A stretch of DNA of 5,962 bases from Polaromonas sp. YR568 (GCA_945871335.1 CAMBWM010000150.1:1-5962), one strand, 5' to 3'; shown: positions 1-5,962, counted from the stretch's first letter. A program made the numbers and translations. Notes: generated from the sequence alone by a model not told the origin.

Positions 1-806
1 GTCTCGCTGGCCGGGTCGCTGCTGACCATGGCCAGATTGCTCATCACTTCATTGAGGCAACCCAGCAGGGATCGCGGCATGTCGGGCCGAAGAATCAACA
101 ACTCGGCCACACGCTCGGGGCGGATCACATCGCGGTAGACCTTGCGGTACACCTCAAAGCCAGAGACGCTGCGCAAAATAGCGCTCCAGTGGTAGAAGTC
201 GTACTCCTGGTCTTTCTCTTGGGTCGCACCCATGAAGTCGGTTTCAACAGCATGGAATTTCACATCGACCAGGCGCGCCGTGTTGTCGGCGCGCTCGAGA
301 AAAGTGCCTAGCCGCAAGAAGTGAAAAGCTTCGTCTTGCAGCATGGTGCCCAGCGTCACGCCACGCGACAGGTGAGAGCGGAACTTCACCCACTCAAAAA
401 ACTGTGCCGGGTCGCGCTCGAAGTCACCGCTTTTGAGCATGCGCAACACTTCCAGATAAGTCTGGTTTTGGGTTTCCCAGACTTCGGTGGTCAGCGAGCC
501 GCGCACGGCGCGCGCGTTTTCACGGGCGTTTTGCAGGCAGGAGATGATGCTCGAAGGGTTCTGCTCGTCACGCACCATGAAGTCCATCACGTCGCTCGGG
601 TTGATGCTGTGGCCGGGGTACTTGGCTTCGTAAGCAGGCTTGAGCTCGCTGATGCTGAGCAAACCCTGCCAGCCGGCTTTCGCCACGGCGTTCGACTGCG
701 GCAGCAAAGAGGTCTGGTAATTGACGTCGAGCATGCGGGCCGTGTTTTCGGCACGCTCGGTGTAGCGGGACATCCAGAAGAGGTGGTCGGCGGTGCGGGA
801 GAGCAT
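1..806 (-). CDS. Alpha-E domain protein (DUF403, COG2307), C-terminus cut off
   Basis: Reading leftward from the ATG at 806, the frame stays open to the window edge, giving 268 codons. The family is usually a little over 300 residues, so only the last few dozen are missing. The N-terminus MLSRTADHLFWMSRYTERAE is the hallmark opening of alpha-E proteins, which are all-helical and soluble with conserved Glu/Arg motifs. A related motif recurs: ERAENTARMLDV at residues 17-28 and ERADNTARLVDV at 171-182. Other family-like segments are FMVRDEQNPSSIISCLQNAREN (about 85-105) and LRPDMPRSLLGCLNEVM near the visible end. The start is supported by AAGGA nine bases upstream (816-820). The gene begins 16 bases after the stop of the ATP-grasp gene, so the two are almost certainly co-transcribed and probably translated in step. 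No signal peptide or membrane segment is seen. The biochemical role is unknown; comparative genomics places the family with ATP-grasp ligases and transglutaminase-like proteases in a proposed peptide-synthesis or modification system. Family assignment is firm; function is inferred. Confidence 0.93.
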   Translation of the reverse strand, partial: MLSRTADHLFWMSRYTERAENTARMLDVNYQTSLLPQSNAVAKAGWQGLLSISELKPAYEAKYPGHSINPSDVMDFMVRDEQNPSSIISCLQNARENARAVRGSLTTEVWETQNQTYLEVLRMLKSGDFERDPAQFFEWVKFRSHLSRGVTLGTMLQDEAFHFLRLGTFLERADNTARLVDVKFHAVETDFMGATQEKDQEYDFYHWSAILRSVSGFEVYRKVYRDVIRPERVAELLILRPDMPRSLLGCLNEVMSNLAMVSSDPASE

Positions 807-812
807 GTGTAT

Positions 813-820
813 CTTTCCTT
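813..820 (-). promoter_or_regulatory. Ribosome binding site of the alpha-E gene
   Basis: The minus strand reads AAGGAAAG here, with the AAGGA core nine bases before the ATG at 806. It lies in the 16-base gap after the stop codon of the ATP-grasp gene (823-825), which fixes the start and supports translation from a shared mRNA. Confidence 0.75.
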
Positions 821-822
821 GC

Positions 823-2274
823 TTAAATCGCGGGTGTTTCTTCGAGGATCCAGGTGTCCTTGGTGCCGCCGCCTTGCGAGGAGTTGACCACCAGCGAACC
901 ATCTTTGAGCGCCACACGCGTCAGCCCGCCCGGCACCATCTGCACCTCTTTGCCGCTCAGCACAAAGGGGCGCAAATCAATATGGCGCGGCGCAATGCCG
1001 CTGTCCACATAGGTCGGGCAAGTTGACAAGCTGAGTGTGGGCTGGGCGATGTAGCCCGCGGGGTTGGCAAGCAGTGCGCGCCGGAAATTTTCAATCTCGG
1101 CTTGGGTCGAGGCAGGCCCAACCAGCATGCCGTAGCCGCCGGCACCGTGCACTTCTTTGACAACCAGGTCTTTCAGGTTGGCCAGCGTGTACTTGAGATC
1201 GTTATCGTTACGGCACATGTAGGTCGGCACGTTTTTCAAAATGGGCTTTTCGCCCAGGTAAAACTCGATCATTTGGGGCACGTAGGGGTAGATCGACTTG
1301 TCGTCGGCCACGCCAGTGCCAATGGCGTTGCACAGCGACACATTGCCGCTTCGGTAAACATTCAAAAGGCCGGCGCAACCGAGCGTGGACTTCGGCCTGA
1401 AAGCCAGCGGGTCTAAAAAGTCGTCGTCCACGCGGCGGTAAATCACATCCACCCGCTTGGGGCCGCGTGTGGTGCGCATGTAAACAAAGTTGTCTTTGAC
1501 AAACAAGTCCTGGCCTTCCACCAGTTCCACACCCATTTGCTGCGCCAGAAAGGCGTGTTCAAAATAAGCCGAGTTGTACATGCCGGGCGTGAGCACCACC
1601 ACTGTGGGCTCGGCCGTGGCGGGCGGTGCCATCTGGCGCAGGGTTTCGAGCAGCAAGTCGGGGTAATGAGCGACCGGCGCCACGCGGTTCTGGTTAAAGA
1701 GTTCGGGGAACAGCCGCATCATCATCTTGCGGTCTTCGAGCATGTAGCTCACGCCGCTGGGCACGCGCAGATTGTCTTCGAGCACGTAGTACTCGCCCTC
1801 TCCCTGGGCGTTGGCAGCGCGCACGATGTCAATGCCGCTGATGTGAGAGTAAATGTTGCCCGGCACATCGACACCCATCATCTCGGGGCGGAACTGGGCG
1901 TTTTGAAAAATCTGCTCGGCCGGCACCACGCCGGCCTTGATGATGTCTTGTGCGTGATAAACGTCATGGATGAAGCGGTTGAGCGCCGTGACGCGCTGCA
2001 CCAGGCCTTGTTCCATGCGGGCCCATTCGTGGGCGGGGATGATGCGGGGAATCAGGTCAAAGGGGATCAGGCGTTCGGTACCGGCGCCGTCTTCGTCCTG
2101 TTCGCCATACACGGCAAAGGTAATGCCGACGCGCCGGAAAATCATTTCGGCCTCGGCCCGGCGGGCCTGCATAGCGTCTGCCGGTTGCTTGGCCAACCAG
2201 CGCTGGTAAGCCTCGTAATGGGGGCGCACGCTGGCGGGGCTGGCGTTCATTTCGTCAAACATCTGTCGGCTCAT
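823..2274 (-). CDS. Circularly permuted ATP-grasp family protein (COG2308)
   Basis: A complete 483-residue protein, the normal size for the family. ATP-grasp enzymes use ATP to activate a carboxylate as an acyl-phosphate and join it to an amine; in this branch the subdomain order is permuted. Substrates are unknown. Family features seen, numbered from the ATG: an N-terminal helical part, MSRQMFDEMNAS onward; ERLIPFDLIPRIIPAHEW (about 67-84), family-typical; YYVLEDNLRVPSGVSYMLED (162-181), with acidic and Asn residues likely to bind metal and nucleotide; the segment VDVIYRRVDDDFLDPL (275-290); the Gly-rich nucleotide-binding loop VVKEVHGAGGYGMLVG (371-386); HIDLRPFVL (431-439); and the end motif NSSQGGGTKDTWIL. 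No signal peptide or membrane segment is seen. The start is the ATG at 2274, because GGAGA lies nine bases before it; a TTG at 2283 would add three residues but leaves no room for a ribosome site. It is the promoter-proximal gene of a two-gene or longer operon with the alpha-E gene. All key motifs are present, so it should be active. Family is certain; substrate is not. Confidence 0.95.
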   Translation of the reverse strand: MSRQMFDEMNASPASVRPHYEAYQRWLAKQPADAMQARRAEAEMIFRRVGITFAVYGEQDEDGAGTERLIPFDLIPRIIPAHEWARMEQGLVQRVTALNRFIHDVYHAQDIIKAGVVPAEQIFQNAQFRPEMMGVDVPGNIYSHISGIDIVRAANAQGEGEYYVLEDNLRVPSGVSYMLEDRKMMMRLFPELFNQNRVAPVAHYPDLLLETLRQMAPPATAEPTVVVLTPGMYNSAYFEHAFLAQQMGVELVEGQDLFVKDNFVYMRTTRGPKRVDVIYRRVDDDFLDPLAFRPKSTLGCAGLLNVYRSGNVSLCNAIGTGVADDKSIYPYVPQMIEFYLGEKPILKNVPTYMCRNDNDLKYTLANLKDLVVKEVHGAGGYGMLVGPASTQAEIENFRRALLANPAGYIAQPTLSLSTCPTYVDSGIAPRHIDLRPFVLSGKEVQMVPGGLTRVALKDGSLVVNSSQGGGTKDTWILEETPAI

Positions 2275-2283
2275 GGACTGCAA

Positions 2284-2288
2284 TCTCC
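2284..2288 (-). promoter_or_regulatory. Ribosome binding site deciding the ATP-grasp start
   Basis: The minus strand reads GGAGA, nine bases before the ATG at 2274. It directly abuts the upstream in-frame TTG at 2283, so it can serve only the ATG. The protein is therefore 483 residues rather than 486. Confidence 0.7.
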
Positions 2289-2328
2289 GGATATTTCAAC
2301 TCTGACCTTTGTGATTAAAGCTAAGCAA

Positions 2329-2354
2329 GTTATAAGCCAATAATGACTTATAAC
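2329..2354. promoter_or_regulatory. 26-base inverted repeat, candidate operator of the ATP-grasp/alpha-E operon
   Basis: The plus strand reads GTTATAAGCCA, spacer ATAA, then TGACTTATAAC: two 11-base arms with a single mismatch. It sits about 55 bases upstream of the ATP-grasp ATG, in the only non-coding stretch before that operon and 47 bases past the comEC stop. On the minus strand the arm nearest the gene contains TATAAC, a fair -10 hexamer. If that is the promoter, a dimeric regulator bound here would cover it. No convincing -35 box is seen at the proper spacing. An AT-rich stem without a T-tract is a poor terminator, so an operator is the better reading. The regulator cannot be named from sequence. 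Confidence 0.5.
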
Positions 2355-2400
2355 CCCGAATTGAAGGCTTTCGGCAGGGGCAAAATACGAAAAACTGGCT

Positions 2401-4962
2401 TCAAGGCGCCGCAGGCAAGCGGTGCTGCCAGTAGCGCAGGCCCAGCTCTCGCTGGCAGGTCCATTCGGCCGGCCTGGCACTGTGCCAGCCGAGGGCGCCG
2501 CAGCCTGGTGAGTACAGCACAGGGATGTCACGCTCGCGGTAGCGTTCCAGGACAGGCGCGGCCGGATGGCCGAAGCGGTTGCGGTAACCCGTCTGGGCCA
2601 GCGCCAGACGGGGCTGCACGGCGTCCAGAAAGCCGGCGGTGGAAGATGTCTTGCTGCCGTGGTGCGGCACCAGCAAAAAATCAGCCTGCAGGGGCACGCT
2701 GTTCAGCAGCATTTTCTCTTGCGCCGCTTCTATGTCGCCCACCAACAAAGCATGGACACGGCGCTGCGGCGGTCCAGCCGAAATGCGCAGCACGCAACTC
2801 ATGGCGTTGGGCTTGTGGCGGCCCTCGTAGTCGGCTTGGCCTGGATGCAGAATTTCAAAATCAACCCCGTCCCATTGCCAGCGCTGGCCGGCAAGACAGC
2901 GTTGGCCCGGTCGACGTTGTTGCAGCTCATGCGTGTCCTCGATAGAGCTGAGCAGCCTCGCCTGCGGCTGCATGGCCAACACGGCAGCCGCGCCACCCAC
3001 ATGATCGGTATCCCTGTGACTCAGCACCAACGTATCAAGCTTTTCGCCCAGGGCCCGCAGCAGCGGCACCAGCACGCGATGACCGGCATCGCTTTCGCGG
3101 GAATAGCGCGGCCCGGCGTCATACAGCAAGGCATGGCCGGCGGTGCGCACCAGCACCGCGTTGCCCTGACCGATGTCCGCTGCCAGCAACTCGAAATCAC
3201 CCAATGCCGGCCGTAGCGTTTGCCACAAGAGCACCGGCAACAACAGCGGCACGCCCAGCACCCGCCAGTGCCAGGGCAGGCGCATGACCAGCAGCAGCCC
3301 GCCAGCCACACCAGCCAGTGCGCACCACAGCGGCACCGCGGCCTGGCTGATGGTGGCCATGGGCCAGGCGGCCAGCACTTGCAAAAAACTCATCAGCAAG
3401 CTGGTCAGCCAGGCCGACACACTCCACAGCGGCGGCATGATCACCCCCAGCAAAGCCAGCGGCGTGACTAGCAAGGTGACCCAGGGAATCGCCAGCGCAT
3501 TGGCCAGCAAGCCGACCAGCGAGACCTGGTTGAACAATAGCAAACTCATGGGCGTCAGCGCCAGCGTGATGACCCACTGCTCGCGCAGCATGCCCACCAG
3601 CCGGCCGGTGGCGCTGCGCCACCAGGGCCGCAGCGAAGCTGCCTCGTCAGGCTCAGGCGCAGCGCCATCAGACGCCTCGGGATTGGCTGCAAACAAAACG
3701 CCCACGGCCACAAACGATAGCCAGAATCCGGCTTGCAACAAAGCCCAGGGATCGAAGGCGACCACCACTGCCATGGTCAGCAGCCAGACATGCGGCCAGG
3801 CCCATTGACGCCCGCTCTGGCGCAAGGCCACCACCACGGCCAGCATCCACACTGTGCGCTGCGCCGGTAAGCCCCAGCCCGAAAAAGCTGCATACGCCAC
3901 CGCCAGCGCCAGGCCACCCCAGGCCGCCACGCTGCCGGCCGGGCAGGCCAGACACAGCGCCGGTGTCCATCGGGCCGAGCCCCGCCACAGCGCGCCCAGC
4001 AGGCGCGAAGCCAGCCACGCAAAGAGCGTGATGTGCAAACCGGAGATGCTGATCAGGTGCGCTACGCCCGTGGCCCGGAAAACATCCCAGTCACTTCGCT
4101 CTATGGCGGCCTGATCGCCCATCACCAGCGCCGCCAACACGCCAGCCAATTGACGGTCGGCCACGCGCTCAAAAATGGCTTCGCGCACACCCTGGCGAGC
4201 CCGCTCAATGCCATGCGTGAGAACTGTCCAGAACGACGCAACCAGCTTTTGCGGCGGCGTGTCGCGCAGCCCGGCACGCACAGAGCCGGTAGCCTGCACG
4301 CCCTGCTCCCAAAGCCGCAGCTCATAGTCAAAACCATGCGGGTTGCTGTTACCGTGTGGCGCCTTCAGCCGCACCGTCATCTGCCAGCGTTCACCGGCGC
4401 GCATGGGCTGCGGCAGGCGTTGCAGTTGCAGCAGGGTTTCGGTCCGGTCGGCCATGTCTTCCGGCGTGTCTGTAGCCGTCACAACAACAGCCTGGGGCCG
4501 AGGCCCCATGAAAAAACCCGAATACCAACCCAGCTCAATCAGCGGCGGCAAGCGCACGGCTTGGCCCTCCATCCGTGCAGACTCGACCCGCAACTTAAAA
4601 CGCAGCGCGTCTTCACCGGTCTGCGGCATAGCAGCCACTGTGCCCACGATGTGCAGGTCTCGCCCCTCGAGCGCCGGGTCCAGGGCCTGCGCCTGAAAAT
4701 CCACTGCGCGCCAGCCCGTCGAGCCAAATCCTGCGGCCAGTCCCGCCAGCAGCAAGGTGGCCATGCACAGCCAGGCCCTCGCGCCGAAACTGCGCGAAAA
4801 ATTCAGCGAGACGCCAAACAAGCCCAAGGCCAGTAAGAGCACGGCGGCTGCCAGCCAGCTCTGGTACAGCGACACCGCTGACAGACTGGCCTGCTGCAAC
4901 TGCAAGGCCGTACCCAGCACCCAACCTGCAAGTAGCCCGGTCGGCGCCGTCCCTGCGCGCAT
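2401..4962 (-). CDS. comEC: ComEC/Rec2 family DNA-uptake channel
   Basis: ComEC is the inner-membrane channel that passes single-stranded DNA into the cytoplasm during natural transformation. From the ATG the protein has 853 residues, typical of the long proteobacterial form. Order of parts: N-terminal membrane helices (about 8-80); a periplasmic OB-fold-like DUF4131 region (about 95-235) ending in the family motif NPHGFDYELRLWEQGV; the Competence domain (about 260-570) with many hydrophobic helices and the signature GVAHLISISGLH (299-310); and a C-terminal metallo-beta-lactamase-like domain (about 590 to the end). The last has DIGQGNAVLVRT (596-607), the metal-binding SHRDTDHVGG (648-657), the Asp of LLVGDIE (about 743) and VPHHGSKTSS (765-774). 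All expected metal ligands are seen, so the presumed nuclease domain looks intact. A short acidic Pro/Ala-rich linker (about 428-445) separates two membrane segments. The start is uncertain: TTG codons at 4989 and 4983 are in frame, and GAAAG precedes the latter, while the ATG lacks a good ribosome site. The gene stands alone, divergent from the RidA-family gene. Confidence 0.95.
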   Translation of the reverse strand: MRAGTAPTGLLAGWVLGTALQLQQASLSAVSLYQSWLAAAVLLLALGLFGVSLNFSRSFGARAWLCMATLLLAGLAAGFGSTGWRAVDFQAQALDPALEGRDLHIVGTVAAMPQTGEDALRFKLRVESARMEGQAVRLPPLIELGWYSGFFMGPRPQAVVVTATDTPEDMADRTETLLQLQRLPQPMRAGERWQMTVRLKAPHGNSNPHGFDYELRLWEQGVQATGSVRAGLRDTPPQKLVASFWTVLTHGIERARQGVREAIFERVADRQLAGVLAALVMGDQAAIERSDWDVFRATGVAHLISISGLHITLFAWLASRLLGALWRGSARWTPALCLACPAGSVAAWGGLALAVAYAAFSGWGLPAQRTVWMLAVVVALRQSGRQWAWPHVWLLTMAVVVAFDPWALLQAGFWLSFVAVGVLFAANPEASDGAAPEPDEAASLRPWWRSATGRLVGMLREQWVITLALTPMSLLLFNQVSLVGLLANALAIPWVTLLVTPLALLGVIMPPLWSVSAWLTSLLMSFLQVLAAWPMATISQAAVPLWCALAGVAGGLLLVMRLPWHWRVLGVPLLLPVLLWQTLRPALGDFELLAADIGQGNAVLVRTAGHALLYDAGPRYSRESDAGHRVLVPLLRALGEKLDTLVLSHRDTDHVGGAAAVLAMQPQARLLSSIEDTHELQQRRPGQRCLAGQRWQWDGVDFEILHPGQADYEGRHKPNAMSCVLRISAGPPQRRVHALLVGDIEAAQEKMLLNSVPLQADFLLVPHHGSKTSSTAGFLDAVQPRLALAQTGYRNRFGHPAAPVLERYRERDIPVLYSPGCGALGWHSARPAEWTCQRELGLRYWQHRLPAAP

Positions 4963-5006
4963 AGAAATTGAGGGCTGTTGCAAACGCAATCTTTCAGAAA
5001 TTATTC

Positions 5007-5035
5007 ATTCTGATTTGATTGCGAAAAACTGACAA
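5007..5035 (-). promoter_or_regulatory. Candidate sigma-70 promoter of comEC
   Basis: The minus strand has TTGTCA (5030-5035, five of six to the -35 consensus), a 17-base spacer, and CAGAAT (5007-5012, four of six to the -10 consensus). Transcription would begin near 5000, which gives a leader of about 10 bases for the TTG start at 4989 or about 38 bases for the ATG start at 4962. The spacing is ideal, but short promoter matches are common by chance. Confidence 0.4.
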
Positions 5036-5067
5036 GGCTGTATGCACTTGCGGCGCGACATCTCATC

Positions 5068-5073
5068 TATAGT
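5068..5073 (+). promoter_or_regulatory. Candidate -10 box of the RidA-family gene
   Basis: TATAGT matches five of six bases of the -10 consensus and lies 45 bases before the ATG at 5119, so the leader would be about 38 bases. No good -35 box lies 16-18 bases upstream (the 17-base position reads CACTTG), so the call is tentative and an activator could be needed. Confidence 0.3.
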
Positions 5074-5108
5074 GGTGCCGCTGCATCAATTTGCGAAACC
5101 AACACAAC

Positions 5109-5113
5109 AAGGA
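5109..5113 (+). promoter_or_regulatory. Ribosome binding site of the RidA-family gene
   Basis: AAGGA, followed by five bases before the ATG at 5119. This is a good match that confirms the chosen start. Confidence 0.7.
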
Positions 5114-5118
5114 AAAAC

Positions 5119-5604
5119 ATGACAAACAACACCTCTGCCGCCATCTACGCCAAGCTCAAAGCTCTGGGCATTGAGTTGCCCCCTGTGGCTACGCCCGCCG
5201 CCGCCTACATGCCCTTTGTGCAAACTGGCAACTTGATTTTTTTAAGCGGCCACATCGCCAAAAAAGACGGCAAACCCTGGCTGGGCCAGTTCGGCAAAAA
5301 CATGACAACCGACCAAGGCAAGCTGGCTGCCCGCGCCGTTGCAATTGACCTGCTGGGCACGCTGCACGCCGCGCTGGCCGTGAACGGCAAAGACCTAGGC
5401 CACGTCAAGCGCATCGTCAAGCTCATGAGCCTGGTCAACTCAACCGGTGACTTCACCGAGCAGCACCTGGTGACCAACGGCGCCAGCGAACTTATTGGTG
5501 AACTATTCGGCAGCGCAGGTGCACACGCACGCAGTGCTTTTGGCGTGGCGCAGATTCCTTTCGGCGCCTGCGTTGAAATTGAAATGATCGCCGAAGTCAG
5601 CTGA
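5119..5604 (+). CDS. RidA family protein (YjgF/YER057c/UK114), long-form subgroup
   Basis: This 161-residue protein has the RidA fold signature: VQTGNLIFLSGHIAKKDGKP (34-53) at the front, and HARSAFGVAQIPFGACVEIEMIAEV (136-160) at the back. Archetypal RidA is a trimeric enzyme of about 130 residues that hydrolyses reactive enamine/imine intermediates from PLP-dependent dehydratases such as threonine dehydratase. Its key arginine lies in the ARS motif and is present here as R138; the acidic C-terminal residues (E153, E155) are also kept. The protein is about 30 residues longer, with an N-terminal helix (IYAKLKALGIELPP) and the segment VTNGASELIGELFGSAGAHARSA. These are typical of a separate subgroup whose substrates are poorly known, so no symbol is given. 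It is probably cytosolic, with no signal peptide. The ATG at 5119 has AAGGA five bases upstream. It is a single-gene unit, divergent from comEC and followed by a strong hairpin. Family is sure; substrate is unknown. Confidence 0.94.
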   Translation: MTNNTSAAIYAKLKALGIELPPVATPAAAYMPFVQTGNLIFLSGHIAKKDGKPWLGQFGKNMTTDQGKLAARAVAIDLLGTLHAALAVNGKDLGHVKRIVKLMSLVNSTGDFTEQHLVTNGASELIGELFGSAGAHARSAFGVAQIPFGACVEIEMIAEVS

Positions 5605-5630
5605 GCCAGGCTGCAGCCGGCACCAATGCA

Positions 5631-5664
5631 AAAAGGCTTCAGAACCTGCGCTCTGAAGCCTTTT
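5631..5664. terminator. Strong bidirectional hairpin terminator
   Basis: AAAAGGCTTCAGA (5631-5643) pairs perfectly over 13 bases with TCTGAAGCCTTTT (5652-5664) around an eight-base loop. On the plus strand the stem ends in TTTT then GAGTTT, 26 bases after the stop of the RidA-family gene. On the minus strand it ends in TTTTT, so it also suits the convergent RRM gene. The A-start/T-end stem is the classic form of a shared rho-independent terminator. Confidence 0.85.
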
Positions 5665-5670
5665 GAGTTT

Positions 5671-5691
5671 GTCTCAGCGCAAGGCTGAGAC
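5671..5691. terminator. Second hairpin at the 3' end of the RRM gene
   Basis: GTCTCAGC (5671-5678) pairs perfectly with GCTGAGAC (5684-5691) around the loop GCAAG. It starts 16 bases after the RRM gene stop on the minus strand and is not followed by a T-tract in either direction, so alone it would be a weak terminator. It may protect the RRM mRNA 3' end or assist the stronger hairpin beside it. Confidence 0.5.
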
Positions 5692-5707
5692 CGGATTAAC
5701 GCAGGGC

Positions 5708-5962
5708 TTAGTAGCCGCCGCGGCCACCGCCGCCGCCGCCGCCGCCACCACCGTAGCCGCCACCGCCGGAGCGATCGCCACCACCACCGTAGCCGCCGCC
5801 ACCGCCACCACCGCCGCCGAAACCACCGCTGCGTGGAGGACGTGCCTCCATCGGACGGGCTTCGTTCACTGTGATGCTACGGCCACCCAATGACTGACCG
5901 TTCATGCCGGCGATTGCGGCTTGAGCTTCAGCATCGTTGCCCATCTCGACAAAACCAAAGCC
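5708..5962 (-). CDS. Glycine-rich RRM RNA-binding protein, N-terminus cut off
   Basis: The last 84 codons of a small RNA-binding protein are seen, entering from the right edge. The first visible residues, GFGFVEM, are the RNP1 motif of an RNA recognition motif; its aromatic residues stack on RNA bases. The ATG at 5944 encodes the Met at the end of RNP1 and is not the true start. The RRM continues with the helix AEAQAAIAGMNGQ and the last strand GGRSITVNEARP. A tail of about 39 residues follows (visible 46-84), almost all Gly with scattered Tyr, Arg and Ser, ending GRGGY: an RGG-like, disordered, RNA-interacting region. The RNP2 strand and first half of the RRM are missing, about 45 residues judging by the family. 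Bacterial relatives are often cold-induced and thought to act as RNA chaperones; whether that holds here cannot be told. It converges on the RidA-family gene and shares its terminator. Confidence 0.93.
   Translation of the reverse strand, partial: GFGFVEMGNDAEAQAAIAGMNGQSLGGRSITVNEARPMEARPPRSGGFGGGGGGGGGYGGGGDRSGGGGYGGGGGGGGGGRGGY
5711..5828. repeat. GGN/CCN triplet-rich low-complexity tract in the RRM gene
   Basis: On the plus strand this stretch is mostly CCG and CCA triplets, with the unit CCACCACCGTAGCCGCC occurring twice (within about 5744-5763 and 5778-5798). It encodes the glycine tail. Runs of up to six identical GCC units make it prone to slippage, so tail length may vary between strains and assembly errors are possible. 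Confidence 0.8.

Noticed and set aside
321..887. Plus-strand open frame across the alpha-E/ATP-grasp junction
   Set aside because: It overlaps two well-supported minus-strand genes and has no family resemblance.
1537..2343. Long plus-strand open frame (268 codons) opposite the ATP-grasp gene
   Set aside because: It is the antisense shadow of a confidently identified gene. Its product is His/Val/Gly-rich with no recognisable domain, as expected from reverse reading of GC-rich codons.
2354..2380. Possible comEC terminator hairpin (CCGAA/TTCGG on the minus strand)
   Set aside because: The stem is only five pairs with a nine-base loop and no following T-tract; too weak to call.
3173..3808. Plus-strand open frame (211 codons) opposite the comEC membrane region
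   Set aside because: Ser/Thr/Ala-rich composition is the mirror of hydrophobic membrane codons; no domain is seen.
4033..4836. Long plus-strand open frame (267 codons) opposite comEC
   Set aside because: It lies antisense to the intact ComEC coding sequence, is rich in Arg, His and Gln, and shows no known motif or ribosome site.
5711..5828. Repetitive CCG/CCA array considered as a CRISPR or regulatory repeat array
   Set aside because: There are no unique spacers of even length; the repetition is fully explained by glycine codons in frame with the RRM protein.
5663..5893. Plus-strand open frame encoding an Ala/Thr-rich product
   Set aside because: It starts in the terminator stem and is simply the complement of the glycine-rich triplet tract.

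Overview
The window (about 60% GC by eye) looks like ordinary chromosome of a beta-proteobacterium. Burkholderiales, and Comamonadaceae-like in particular, is the best guess. It rests on the ComEC and RidA-family sequence flavour, the alpha-E/ATP-grasp gene pair, and a small RRM protein with a long glycine tail. This is an inference from protein character, not a database result. No RNA gene, insertion sequence, prophage, CRISPR array or attachment site was seen. Nearly every base is in a gene or a short spacer, and no gene-free stretch exceeds 300 bases.

Layout. Positions 1-806 (minus strand, 3' end cut by the window edge) encode an alpha-E domain protein (DUF403, COG2307). Directly upstream, 823-2274 (minus) encodes a circularly permuted ATP-grasp protein (COG2308). 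Only 16 bases separate the two, so they are very likely one operon transcribed towards the left edge. A 126-base spacer (2275-2400) carries a near-perfect 26-base palindrome, the likely control region of that operon. Next is the large competence/DNA-uptake channel gene comEC (2401-4962, minus; the start could lie up to 27 bases further upstream). A divergent spacer separates it from a RidA-family gene on the plus strand (5119-5604). Two hairpins at 5631-5691 lie between this gene and a convergent minus-strand gene for a glycine-rich RRM RNA-binding protein (5708 to the right edge, N-terminus missing).

How the genes work together. Only the alpha-E and ATP-grasp genes form a clear functional pair. 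In other bacteria these families occur together, often with a transglutaminase-like protease and sometimes with the proteasome-like Anbu peptidase, and comparative genomics has proposed a peptide-synthesis or peptide-tagging role. That pair is the least understood system here, and the rest of its operon would lie to the left of position 1. ComEC, the RidA-family protein and the RRM protein appear to be independent single-gene units.
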